Below, piece by piece: positions 24,740 to 33,971 of a DNA stretch of 64,000 nt. The position numbers were made by a program, and so were the translations under genes. Numbering within the stretch: the stretch's first letter is position 1; the number at the start of each line of letters is the position of its first letter. Source of the stretch: Thermophagus xiamenensis (GTDB lineage: Bacteria; Bacteroidota; Bacteroidia; Bacteroidales; Marinilabiliaceae); assembly GCF_900112795.1 (NCBI RefSeq), contig NZ_FONA01000005.1, positions 1 to 64,000 on the forward strand, read 5' to 3'. The notes under the pieces are model-generated. The model was given only the letters and a program-made list of their open reading frames with translations, ran no database searches and was not told the DNA's origin.

Positions 24740-26023
24740 ATGGCTACTATTCAATTTCAGCTAAGTAAGAGTAAAAAAGCTACTGAAAAAATCGTTTATG
24801 TTAGGTTATTTCACTCAAAAGAATTAGACCAATGGGTTTCAACGAAAATAAAGGTTAATCCTGCGCATTGGTCAAACAGGCAGCAACTAATTAAACCCCA
24901 ATACGACCAGAAGGGACAAAATGCTGTTTTTATTGGCTTAAAACGATATTTAGAGGATAATTTAAGTAAGATTATTAGTTATTCAGAAGTAGGTAAAGGA
25001 TGGCTAAAACAGGCTGTAAATAGCTATTTTGAAGGCAAACCGTTTGAATATTCAGTAGGTAAAGCCACTATTTCCAGAAAAAGAACAAATACATCTTTAT
25101 TTGAGTATATAGAGGACTTTATTCAGCAATCACAAAACGCAATTAATCCACGTACAGGTAAGCCACTAAATAAAATTGTTATAGGTGACTACATAAGAAC
25201 CTTTAATCTACTGAAAGAGTATTCCAGAAGTAAAAGGACTAAATTAGATTTTGAGGATATAAATTTAGAATTCTATTCAAAGTTTGTGGCATACTTGCAG
25301 AAAAAGAACTATTCAGCAAATACAGTCGGTAAGTTTATCAAGAATCTTAAGGTATTTCTAAACAAAGCCACAGAGGAAGGTATCAACACTAATTTAGCTT
25401 ATAAAAGTCACAGGTTTGTTAAAATACAAGTAGATACCGATAATATCGCACTAACCGAAAACGAGTTAAAGCAATTAGATGACTTGGATTTATCAAATAA
25501 ACCATATTTAGAAAGGGTTAGAGATTTGTTTTTAGTAGGATGCTGGACAGGTTTAAGATTTGGCGATTTAACCAATATAACACCCGATAAGATACAGGAC
25601 GGGTTTATAAATATTGTTCAGTCAAAAACAGGTGATAGAGTTATTATTCCACTTCATTCAGTAGTAGAAAAGATATTAGCCAAATATAATGGCAATTTAC
25701 CACCAGCCATAAGCAACCAAAAGACTAATCAGTATTTAAAGGAAATTGGCAAGCTTGCAGGTTTGAATGATACTATTACACTAACTACTATTAAAGGAGG
25801 TAAAAAACAGGCTGAAACTTATCAAAAATGGCAGCTAATTAAGACACACACGGCAAGACGTTCATTTGCTACTAATTTATACAAAGCTGGATTTCCATCG
25901 CATTCAATAATGAGAATTACAGGCCACAAATCAGAGAGTAGTTTTTTGAAGTACATAAAAGTATCACCACAGGAACACGCACAATTATTAGCAGAGTTTT
26001 GGGCTAAAAGAATGAATATATAA
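24740..26023 (+). CDS. int: Tyrosine recombinase/integrase
   Basis: This is a site-specific recombinase that inserts and excises the element at tRNA-Gln. Its 427 residues show the three-part Bacteroidota layout: an N-terminal arm-binding region (ATIQFQLSKSKKATEKIVYV, about residues 2-70), a core-binding SAM-like domain (about 115-215) and a catalytic domain (about 235-427). Catalytic residues visible are Arg273 (CWTGLRFGDL), Lys296 (SKTGDR), His370 and Arg373 (HTARRSFATNL), His396 (TGHKS) and Tyr405 (FLKYIKV). All are intact, so the enzyme may be active. It reads away from the truncated tRNA copy. Confidence 0.95.
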   Translation: MATIQFQLSKSKKATEKIVYVRLFHSKELDQWVSTKIKVNPAHWSNRQQLIKPQYDQKGQNAVFIGLKRYLEDNLSKIISYSEVGKGWLKQAVNSYFEGKPFEYSVGKATISRKRTNTSLFEYIEDFIQQSQNAINPRTGKPLNKIVIGDYIRTFNLLKEYSRSKRTKLDFEDINLEFYSKFVAYLQKKNYSANTVGKFIKNLKVFLNKATEEGINTNLAYKSHRFVKIQVDTDNIALTENELKQLDDLDLSNKPYLERVRDLFLVGCWTGLRFGDLTNITPDKIQDGFINIVQSKTGDRVIIPLHSVVEKILAKYNGNLPPAISNQKTNQYLKEIGKLAGLNDTITLTTIKGGKKQAETYQKWQLIKTHTARRSFATNLYKAGFPSHSIMRITGHKSESSFLKYIKVSPQEHAQLLAEFWAKRMNI

Positions 26024-26810
26024 CCTTTCATTTCCTGAATAACTATAAACTACTAACAGGTTGCCCAAAAACACCTAAATAGTTACTAACATCCTATTTA
26101 ACAATAAAAATTGCTAATAGATTGCTAAAAACAGCTAAGGGCTTGATAATGATTTGTTTAAAAATGATAGGTGTTACAAAATTTAATTTAAGTGCCTAAA
26201 AGAAAGATATTAGGTAAAAATGTAACAACTACCCCAAGCATCACCATAGAAACATATTACTTTATTCCTTCTGAAAATAGAATAGGTTGTGATTAGTTTC
26301 AGGAAAGGGAAAGATAAGTTTCTATAAAACAGTATGAATATTTTTAGATTTTCAGGAGAGGAAAAGATATTTATGAGTAACTACTAATATTTATTGAAAT
26401 AAAGCCTTATTTTGAGTTTAAAGTATGAAGTAGTATAAATATATTACTTTGGAAAGAAATGCTTTAAAATAGGCTTAAATTGATTCTTTAAACCACATCT
26501 TTAGGGAAAGATACATTTAACAGGCTACCCTTAAAAACTCACCGTGTTAAAAATTAGACTAACGGCTGCGGTTTCATTCAGATAAGCAAATCTACACTAT
26601 CAACCCCCCTAAACACCTAAATAGTTACTAATAGATTGTTTAACAAGTAGTAAAGTGGAACATTTTTTGCGCCAAACTGTATAGAAAATAACTTTATAAG
26701 CTTTTTTTGTTCCAGCAGATTTACATCAAGGCAGGTTATTTCATTCACCAGAAAAAAACTACTCTTTTCCTTTCCTGAAATAAGACCAAATTCCTAAAAG
26801 TTTTCTAAAC
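26024..26810. repeat. Gene-free part of the element with short repeats
   Basis: No ORF worth calling is present. A 21-bp direct repeat occurs at 26069-26089 and 26611-26631 (AAACACCTAAATAGTTACTAA). Related CTAAYAGRTTG words lie at 26052, 26113 and 26630. A TTTCAGGAAAGGRAAAGAT-like motif occurs at about 26297 and 26349 on the plus strand, and reversed at about 26022-26040 and 26762-26782. These may be recombinase or accessory-factor sites. Confidence 0.5.
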
Positions 26811-26812
26811 TT

Positions 26813-26836
26813 TTCGTAGAAAAATTCGTAGAAAAA
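26813..26836 (+). repeat. Paired TTCGTAGAAAAA repeats near the right end
   Basis: Two tandem copies of TTCGTAGAAAAA lie in the same orientation as the pair at 24708-24731. They are located 50 bases inside the intact tRNA end of the element. Confidence 0.6.
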
Positions 26837-26865
26837 AACCAGCTACTTTTGCTAAGTAACTGGCT
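26829..26865 (-). terminator. Element-borne terminator of tRNA-Gln
   Basis: On the minus strand a 10-bp stem with one mismatch (plus CCAGCTACTT and AAGTAACTGG, loop TTGCT) is followed by seven or more U. It lies about 25 bases past the tRNA 3' end and inside the element, replacing the stranded terminator at 24532-24575. Confidence 0.75.
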
Positions 26866-26890
26866 TAAAGTGCTGAAAATCAGCGCATAG

Positions 26891-26961
26891 TTGTCCCGCT
26901 AGGATTCGAACCCAGACTAAGAGAACCAAAATCTCCTGTGCTACCATTACACCACGGGACA
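26891..26961 (-). tRNA. tRNA-Gln (anticodon TTG)
   Basis: A 71-nt cloverleaf lies on the minus strand. The acceptor stem is TGTCCCG/CGGGACA, the D arm GTGTAATGGTAGCAC, the anticodon stem GGAGA/TCTCT around loop TTTTGGT (anticodon TTG), and the T loop GTTCGAATC. The CCA end is not encoded. Its 3' half forms the attachment site of the element to the left. Confidence 0.95.
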
Positions 26962-26993
26962 AACATTATCACTGCCTTTCCTTAAAAGCGATG

Positions 26994-27025
26994 CAAATAT
27001 AGAATGTTTTTGGTGAATCCGCAAA
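26994..27025 (-). promoter_or_regulatory. Promoter of tRNA-Gln
   Basis: On the minus strand TTTG (plus 27022-27025), 20 bases and TATATTTG (plus 26994-27001) lie about 33 bases upstream of the tRNA 5' end. Confidence 0.7.
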
Positions 27026-27119
27026 AAATATTTTTCAAAAAAAAATTAATGAGTTTGTTTTTGGTAGGTTTGTTTTTGAATTCAAATAGCAATAGATTAG
27101 CAGTCAAAAGATTATATAA

Positions 27120-30023
27120 ATGAAGTTGCGTAACTCATTTTTGAAGTGGTATATTTCCGAAACAATAGTTCTGGGAATCAGTTTGTTTGTTTATTCTTAC
27201 ACTGTTGCACCAACAGTGAGTTTTTGGGATTGCGGTGAATATATTGCATCGGCCTATCGTTTGCAAGTACCACATCCACCTGGCGCTCCGTTCTATTTAT
27301 TATTGGCACGTTTATTTTCTTTGTTTGCATCTGATACTTCCCAGGTAGCCTTAAGCATCAATTTATTATCGTTGGTATCGTCGGCAATTGCTGTCTTACT
27401 TTTATATAAAATACTTGTGATTTTATTGGGATGGCTTGTTGATGAGGCAAATCCACGTAATATTTTTTTTATTGAAGTAGCCTCAATAATTGGTTCGTTA
27501 TTGTTTGCCTTTACCGATACCTTTTGGAATTCAGCGGTCGAAAGTGAGGTATATGCCACTTCTTTTTGTTTTTCGATGGCAACCCTATGGTTGTTTTTAA
27601 GATGGTATAACAGTAAGAGAAACAATCATAGACTTTTTTTTCTGGGGGTTTATCTAATGGGCCTGTCGATAGGTGTCCATCTTCTAAATCTTTTAATGAT
27701 TCCCGTGTTAGTAATATTGTTCATTTGGAAATTTAAAGGGCATTCGGTAATTAATACAATTCAAGGATTGGTTATTGGATCTATTTTGCTGGTATTTCTT
27801 TACTGGGGATTAATCGTAAACGGATTGTTGCCTGCGCAATATATAGAGCGATTGTTGGTTAATGGATTAGGACTTCCAAAGCATTCCGGATTAATTGCTT
27901 ATGTGTTTGGAATTGTGGCAATTCTTTTCGGTGGAATTTGGTTAACTTTCAGAACACATCCTGTTATTCATTTTACATTTTTGGTTTCTGGGTTGATAAT
28001 AATGGGTTGGTTCTCATATGCCCTTGTGCCAATAAGAGCAGAAGCCAATCCGCCAATTAATATGAATGCGCCAAACAATATTTTTTCATTAAATGAATAT
28101 ATTAATCGGACGCAGTATGGGAATCGTCCTTTGTTGTATGGACCTCATGCCGGGTCAGAAATTGTTGCATGGGAACCTGACAGTCAGTTTGTATATCAGG
28201 TAGATAAGGGAAGATATGAAAAAGTAGCTTCAGTTCTTCGATTTCGTTTTCGCTCTGAAGATATGGTATGGTTTCCCAGAATTTATAGTCGTCAGCCGCA
28301 GCACGAGGAAGGATATCAATGGTGGACGGGGGTAAATCCACAAAAACAAAAGCCAACTTTTACTTCCCAAATATCGTTTTTTCTACGTTATCAATTGGGG
28401 CATAGTTTTCTTAGATATCTTTTGTGGAATTTTGTGGGACGACAGAACGACAGTCAGGGCCATGGCGATATGCTATCGGGGAATTGGGCTTCGGGATTGG
28501 ATTGGGTAGATAAATATCACCTTGGGAACAGGAAGTATCCATTGGCTGAAGAGTTGTATAGTGCAGCCGCCAATCATTATTACGGGATTCCCATGTTGAT
28601 GGCGTTGATAGGACTATTGTATTTGTTTGGAGAAGGAAGAGGGAGGAAACGTATTGTTGTGGTATTAGGAGTCATTTTTTTGATAACGGGACCAGCTGTA
28701 GTATGGTATCTCAATCAGCCACCATTCGAACCAAGGGAAAGAGATTATGTTTATGTGGCATCGATCATGGTTATTGCATCTTTGGGAGGCATAGGTGCTT
28801 TTGCAATGTTAAAAGGAATCTATAAGCTTTTTGAATCTATATTTACTTGTTCACTATTAGGGATATTATTATTCTTATCAGGACCGGGCCTTTTATTTTC
28901 GGTAAATTTAAATGATCATGATCGGTCGTCTCGTTATTTGGCTCGCGATTTGGCTGTTTCACAGCTTCGTAGTTGCCCCCCCAATGCTATATTGTTTACA
29001 TATGGCGATAATGATACCTATCCTTTATGGTATGCTCAACATGTTGAGGAGATTAGGACTGATGTAAGAATTGTGAATATAGGGTTGTTAAGCTTGCCAT
29101 GGTATTTAGAGCAATTAAAAAGGGCTGAAATTGGTTCGGCAGGAATTCATATGAATTTGCCATCAGAATTTTATTGGAGGCATCAGATTGACTATTTCAA
29201 AATATCTCAATCAGAACTTATGCCAGTTACAGGGGTTCAAGCATTGGAGCAGTTAAAATCATTGAATTCGTCATCTAAAACAAAATTAGTTGTTAGAGAA
29301 ATTCCTTCCAATTGGGTTTTGTCGCTAAAGGACAAGAATATATTGAACTGGAAAATTTTATCAAGTTATATTTCGGCAGGAAATTTGGCTTTAGCGGATA
29401 TTATTGCATCTAATATAGAAAATAGACCTATTTGCTTTACAAGAAATGTTGACCGAAAATCGCTTCATGGAATTGATAAATTTTTTATAGGTCATGGATT
29501 GGTATGGCTTGTTGATAATCCTGTTGTAAGTGAAAACTCAAAACATGCACTAGTTCAGTATTCAATATTAATGGATAGTGTATCATTGGCAAGGTCTGCC
29601 GAGACTTGGCTTGATAATAGCTGTCGTCAGGCACTTGCCGCTGCCGGGTATCGGAATGCCATTCTTGAAAATGTAAATCAATTGTTAAAAATGGGGCATT
29701 TAAAACAAGCCTCCTGTATACTTAATAAAAGTTTGAAAGATTTTCCTTATTCGCCATATATTGATCAGAGTTTAATGGTTGATGTTGCTAAATTATTAAC
29801 CCATTGTGGTGAAAATGATGAAGCCCAAAAACTGGTTCGAAATATCACTTACGTTAATCTTCAGGACATTTATTATTTCGTTTATTCCGGATTTGAAATA
29901 AGGGATATTAAGGCTAGGTATTGCAAATTATTTATAGATCTTCGGGGTCTTGCAAAAGAACTTAGAATGACCGAACTGGTTTCGCGAATTGAACTTGAGA
30001 TGAATTCTCTATGTAACCTTTAA
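27120..30023 (+). CDS. DUF2723 multi-pass membrane protein, putative protein O-glycosyltransferase
   Basis: The protein has 967 residues with about a dozen N-terminal membrane helices and a soluble C-terminal third with helical repeats. The DUF2723 hallmark VAPTVSFWDCGEYIASAYRLQVPHPPGAPFY (about residues 29-60) carries the Asp/Glu pair expected of a GT-C type catalytic site. PFEPRERDYVYVAS (about residue 535) is the second conserved block. The human DUF2723 protein TMEM260 is an O-mannosyltransferase, so a lipid-linked-sugar-dependent glycosyltransferase role is plausible, but the substrate is unknown. A shorter, more divergent paralogue of the next gene, it lies 220 bp from it on the same strand. 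Confidence 0.85.
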   Translation: MKLRNSFLKWYISETIVLGISLFVYSYTVAPTVSFWDCGEYIASAYRLQVPHPPGAPFYLLLARLFSLFASDTSQVALSINLLSLVSSAIAVLLLYKILVILLGWLVDEANPRNIFFIEVASIIGSLLFAFTDTFWNSAVESEVYATSFCFSMATLWLFLRWYNSKRNNHRLFFLGVYLMGLSIGVHLLNLLMIPVLVILFIWKFKGHSVINTIQGLVIGSILLVFLYWGLIVNGLLPAQYIERLLVNGLGLPKHSGLIAYVFGIVAILFGGIWLTFRTHPVIHFTFLVSGLIIMGWFSYALVPIRAEANPPINMNAPNNIFSLNEYINRTQYGNRPLLYGPHAGSEIVAWEPDSQFVYQVDKGRYEKVASVLRFRFRSEDMVWFPRIYSRQPQHEEGYQWWTGVNPQKQKPTFTSQISFFLRYQLGHSFLRYLLWNFVGRQNDSQGHGDMLSGNWASGLDWVDKYHLGNRKYPLAEELYSAAANHYYGIPMLMALIGLLYLFGEGRGRKRIVVVLGVIFLITGPAVVWYLNQPPFEPRERDYVYVASIMVIASLGGIGAFAMLKGIYKLFESIFTCSLLGILLFLSGPGLLFSVNLNDHDRSSRYLARDLAVSQLRSCPPNAILFTYGDNDTYPLWYAQHVEEIRTDVRIVNIGLLSLPWYLEQLKRAEIGSAGIHMNLPSEFYWRHQIDYFKISQSELMPVTGVQALEQLKSLNSSSKTKLVVREIPSNWVLSLKDKNILNWKILSSYISAGNLALADIIASNIENRPICFTRNVDRKSLHGIDKFFIGHGLVWLVDNPVVSENSKHALVQYSILMDSVSLARSAETWLDNSCRQALAAAGYRNAILENVNQLLKMGHLKQASCILNKSLKDFPYSPYIDQSLMVDVAKLLTHCGENDEAQKLVRNITYVNLQDIYYFVYSGFEIRDIKARYCKLFIDLRGLAKELRMTELVSRIELEMNSLCNL

Positions 30024-30242
30024 AATAGAGTAAAATGGTAAGAATTGAGAAAAGTTAAATTATGGGATATTTCTAACTTTTATGTATTTTTGGCAACCTA
30101 CCTGTTAATGTGAAAAATAGAGATGCCGGAAAATTATGAAGGAGATTTTTGTATAAAATTTCCAATAGCCAATTAGTATGGTGCTTGTTTGAAAGATTTT
30201 GCGGTTTCCATTAAGCCACAAATGTATAGATATATTATGCAG

Positions 30243-33200
30243 ATGAAAAATTACAAAAAATTCAATTTGGCATTAGGCTGGTTCTCTTTTTTTATATCGG
30301 CCTTTGTTTATTTGTCAACCATTGAACCCACTGCAAGTTTTTGGGATTGTGGAGAGTTTATAGCTTCTTCGTATAAATTATTGGTGGGACATCCTCCGGG
30401 AGCACCATTTTTTATGCTTCTAGGCCGATTTTTTACCCTATTTGCTCCAGATGAAACCTATGTTGCTGCGATGGTCAACTCCATGTCAGCTCTGGCGAGT
30501 GCATTAACAATTGCCTTTTTGTTTTGGACCATTACCCATCTGGCTCGAAAGATTTTTGTAGATAATCAGGAAAATGCAGAAAGTTGGAGATATTGGGCCG
30601 TATTAGGGAGTGGTTTTGTAGGTGCTATGGCTTATACATTTACGGATACTTTTTGGTTTTCAGCTGTGGAGGGGGAAGTTTATGCAATGTCAAGTTTGTT
30701 TACAGCTTTAGTTTTTTGGGCCATCTTAAAATGGGAAAATATTGCAGACCAGCCTTATGCCAACCGATGGTTGATTCTCATAGCTTATTTAATGGGCCTT
30801 TCTATTGGAGTTCATCTTCTTAATTTGCTGGCAATTCCAGCTATTGCCATGGTCATCTATTTCCGAAATTTCGAAATAAATCGGAAAAATACCTTTAAAG
30901 CATTGGCTTTATCTGCTTTTGTTTTATTATTTATTCTTTATGGAATTATTCCCGGAGTGCCAAAAATTGCAGGAGCTTTTGAGTTGGCTTTTGTTAATGG
31001 TATGGGGCTTCCTTTTAATACCGGTTTGTTTGTTTATTTGATCTTATTGGTGGCAGGATTGATTTATGGTATCTACGTTTCCTTTAAGCGAGGAAAGGTC
31101 ATTTTGAATATGGTTCTTACTGCTATTACGGTTATTATCTTTGGCTATTCCTCGTTTGCCCTGATCATGATTCGTTCTGCTGCTGAGCCTACAATGGATC
31201 AAAATTCTCCTGACAATGTTTTTTCTTTAATATCTTATTTGAATAGGGAGCAATATGGTGATCGGCCATTATTTTTTGGAGAATATTATAATTCACCTGT
31301 GGATAGGGAAGCTTCCCAATCAAAAAAAGGTTCTCCTATAAGAATTCAAAAAAATGGTCGCTACGAGATTGTTCAATATCGTCCCGAATATGTGTTTGAT
31401 CACCGAACAACCACATTTTTCCCCAGAATGTATAGCCGGCAGGCTTCTCATATAGAAGAGTATAAACGATGGGCAAGAATTAAAGGACAGCCTGTTACTG
31501 TAGTTGATGGTCAGGGAAATACGCAAACTATTCAATTGCCTACTTTTTGGGAAAATTTGAGGTTCTTTTTTAATTACCAGGTCAGACACATGTACTGGAG
31601 ATATTTTATGTGGAATTTTGTTGGACGCCAAAACGACATCCAGGGGAATGGAGAAATTCATTATGGTAATTGGATTTCTGGAATACCATTCATTGATAAT
31701 GCCATGTATGGCGATCAGTCGAAATTACCAGATCATTTAAAAAATAATCGTGCACGAAATACCTATTATTTTCTTCCCTTTATACTTGGTATTTTGGGTT
31801 TACTATTTCAATACAATTCCGGGAAAAAAGGGAAACAGGGTTTTTGGATTGTTATGCTTTTGTTTTTCTTTACAGGCCTGGCAATTGTAATATATCTGAA
31901 TCAAACACCGTTACAGCCACGGGAAAGGGATTATGCTTATGCCGGTTCTTTCTATGCTTTTTCAATTTGGATTGGTCTGGGTGTGCTGGCAATGGTGGAT
32001 GGCTTTAAACGTTTGTTAGGCGGGAAAGTCTCGACAATACTAAGTTCATTAGTTGCATTGATTTTGGTTCCAGGAATATTGGCGGCTGAAAATTGGGATG
32101 ACCATGACCGTTCCCATAGAACCGTTGCACGTGATTTGGCTAAGAATTATCTGAATACCATAGATGAAAATGGAATAATTTTTACCAATGGTGATAATGA
32201 TACCTTCCCCTTATGGTATGTTCAGGAAGTAGAAGGGGTAAGAACGGATGTTCGGGTTTGTAATTTAAGTTATTTACAAACCGATTGGTATATTGATCAA
32301 ATGAAACGTAAATCATATGAATCGGATCCGTTACCCATTTCGTTGGAACATGACCAATATGTTACCGGAACACGTGATATGGTATTTTTAATTAATCGGG
32401 TAGAGGGGGATGTTGATTTAAAGGAAGCAATGATGTTTCTTAGGAGTGAAAACGAACGTACTAAGCGGGTTCCAGGATACAGTGGAAGAGTTGAATATTT
32501 GCCTTCCAATACTTTCACTTTGGCAGCAGATAGTCTTAAATTGGTGCAAAAAGGCTTTGTAAGTGAGCAGTATGCTCATCAAATAGATTCTGTGATGCAT
32601 ATCGATTTAAAGAACAAAGATTATATAATGAAAAATGAAATGGTTGTTCTTGATATGCTTGCTACTAATAATTGGGACCGGTCAATTTTCTATGCTGTAA
32701 CCGTGGGTGGAGAAAATTATGTTGGTCTGGAAGATTATTTCCAGCTTGAAGGGTTTGGATATCGGATTGTGCCAATTAAAGTTAATAATTCAGATGGAAT
32801 GACCGGCCGGGTGGATACGGAGAAAGCCTTCCACAATTTTATGAATGTTTACGATCTAGAGAATTTTAAAGATTCTCGAGTTTATTTGGATGAGAATCAT
32901 CAAAGAATGGCTATAAATATAAGAAACAATATGGCTCGGCTAGCCAATGCATTGTTAGATGAGGGAAAAACAGAGAAGGGTTTAAAAGTTTTGGATAAGG
33001 CATTGGATGTTATTCCTCCGGAACGGGTTCCACATAATTATTTTTCTATTTTCCTGGGCGAAGGTTATTATAAAGCTGAAAAGAAAGAAAAGGGTGATGA
33101 AATATTATGGGGACTGGCTAATCTGAATTTTCAGGAATTGGATTACTTTATGTCTCTTTCACCTTCAAAGCGCAGTTCGGTAATGTCAGAGATTCGTCGC

Positions 33201-33320
33201 AACCTGGCTATTTATGCGGAGATTATTCGTGTGGCAGAGACTTTTGACCGGGAAGAGCTCTTGGAACAGTTAAACAATGAATACGATTCTATCTTGCAAA
33301 AAGCCGGTTTTTTTGAATAG
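30243..33320 (+). CDS. DUF2723 multi-pass membrane protein, second paralogue
   Basis: The protein has about 1,025 residues and the same architecture as its upstream neighbour: IEPTASFWDCGEFIASSYKLLVGHPPGAPFF at the start, a dozen membrane helices, QPRERDYAYAGSFYAF in the middle and a C-terminal soluble part with helix-repeat character. I chose the ATG at 30243 (MKNYKKFNLALGWF). The frame stays open upstream to a TTG at 30189 and also has ATGs at 30222 and 30237. It is closer to what I expect for the family consensus than the first copy. The deacetylase gene follows with a short overlap. Confidence 0.87.
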   Translation: MKNYKKFNLALGWFSFFISAFVYLSTIEPTASFWDCGEFIASSYKLLVGHPPGAPFFMLLGRFFTLFAPDETYVAAMVNSMSALASALTIAFLFWTITHLARKIFVDNQENAESWRYWAVLGSGFVGAMAYTFTDTFWFSAVEGEVYAMSSLFTALVFWAILKWENIADQPYANRWLILIAYLMGLSIGVHLLNLLAIPAIAMVIYFRNFEINRKNTFKALALSAFVLLFILYGIIPGVPKIAGAFELAFVNGMGLPFNTGLFVYLILLVAGLIYGIYVSFKRGKVILNMVLTAITVIIFGYSSFALIMIRSAAEPTMDQNSPDNVFSLISYLNREQYGDRPLFFGEYYNSPVDREASQSKKGSPIRIQKNGRYEIVQYRPEYVFDHRTTTFFPRMYSRQASHIEEYKRWARIKGQPVTVVDGQGNTQTIQLPTFWENLRFFFNYQVRHMYWRYFMWNFVGRQNDIQGNGEIHYGNWISGIPFIDNAMYGDQSKLPDHLKNNRARNTYYFLPFILGILGLLFQYNSGKKGKQGFWIVMLLFFFTGLAIVIYLNQTPLQPRERDYAYAGSFYAFSIWIGLGVLAMVDGFKRLLGGKVSTILSSLVALILVPGILAAENWDDHDRSHRTVARDLAKNYLNTIDENGIIFTNGDNDTFPLWYVQEVEGVRTDVRVCNLSYLQTDWYIDQMKRKSYESDPLPISLEHDQYVTGTRDMVFLINRVEGDVDLKEAMMFLRSENERTKRVPGYSGRVEYLPSNTFTLAADSLKLVQKGFVSEQYAHQIDSVMHIDLKNKDYIMKNEMVVLDMLATNNWDRSIFYAVTVGGENYVGLEDYFQLEGFGYRIVPIKVNNSDGMTGRVDTEKAFHNFMNVYDLENFKDSRVYLDENHQRMAINIRNNMARLANALLDEGKTEKGLKVLDKALDVIPPERVPHNYFSIFLGEGYYKAEKKEKGDEILWGLANLNFQELDYFMSLSPSKRSSVMSEIRRNLAIYAEIIRVAETFDREELLEQLNNEYDSILQKAGFFE

Positions 33321-33963
33321 TTTATCCGATAATATTGTTCAACCTCCTCTAATGGTGAGGAGGTTGTTTCAAAAAGATATTGTGTGGCGGGCAGAAGTGA
33401 ATGAACGCAAAGTTTTTCTCACATTTGATGATGGACCTGTCCCTGGTATTACCCCATGGGTACTGAAACTGTTGGGAAAATATGATATTAAAGCCACTTT
33501 TTTTTGTGTGGGTGATAATGTGAGAAAATACCCCAGGATATATACACAATTACAAGGTGAAGGTCATGAAACGGCTATTCATGGTTTTTTTCACAAACCG
33601 GCACACAAAATGAATAAATATGAGTTTGAAGAAGATTTAAATAGGTCTTTAGAGCTGAATTCTTCGGCTCGTTGGTATCGTCCTCCGCATGGAATTATTT
33701 TTCCCTGGCGGGTGCCAATTATCAAAAAATACCATTTAAATATTGCTATGTGGGACGTTTTGTCCCGCGATTATGACCGTTCTCTTAACCCTGAGATTGT
33801 TACCCATAATGTTTTGTCAAAGATGCGGCAGGGGTCATTAATTGTTTTTCATGATTCCCTAAAGGCGTGGCCAAATTTAAAGGAAGCACTTCCTAAGGTT
33901 TTATCTTGGATTAAAAAAAGTGGATACCAAGCAGATATATTAAGTTCTTTAAAATCCAAATAA
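33277..33963 (+). CDS. Polysaccharide deacetylase (NodB-like) family protein
   Basis: This is a carbohydrate esterase family 4-type deacetylase of about 200-228 residues. The metal site motifs are visible: [19 protein letters not shown] (first Asp pair), [15 protein letters not shown] (His-x3-His type), [13 protein letters not shown] and [13 protein letters not shown]. The ATG at 33277 overlaps the preceding gene by 44 bases. A TTG at 33313 or the ATG at 33352 may be the real start; family members usually begin a few residues before the [11 protein letters not shown] segment. It has no signal peptide. Substrate unknown, perhaps a lipid-linked or cell-wall sugar. Confidence 0.88.
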   Translation: MNTILSCKKPVFLNSLSDNIVQPPLMVRRLFQKDIVWRAEVNERKVFLTFDDGPVPGITPWVLKLLGKYDIKATFFCVGDNVRKYPRIYTQLQGEGHETAIHGFFHKPAHKMNKYEFEEDLNRSLELNSSARWYRPPHGIIFPWRVPIIKKYHLNIAMWDVLSRDYDRSLNPEIVTHNVLSKMRQGSLIVFHDSLKAWPNLKEALPKVLSWIKKSGYQADILSSLKSK

Positions 33964-33971
33964 TTGAAAAC

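Larger units (their letters stand above)
24576..26930 (+). mobile_element. Small integrative element in tRNA-Gln
   Basis: The element is about 2.3 kb, bounded by the 41-bp direct repeats. It carries one gene, a tyrosine recombinase next to the truncated tRNA end, and about 850 bp of AT-rich DNA without genes. It restores the tRNA-Gln 3' half and supplies a new terminator downstream of it. No cargo, excisionase or replication gene is visible. It may be a decayed remnant of a larger element or a true integrase-only element. Confidence 0.85.

Noticed and set aside
26024-26810. Small cargo genes within the integrative element
   Set aside because: Both strands contain only frames shorter than about 20 codons with no initiation signals.
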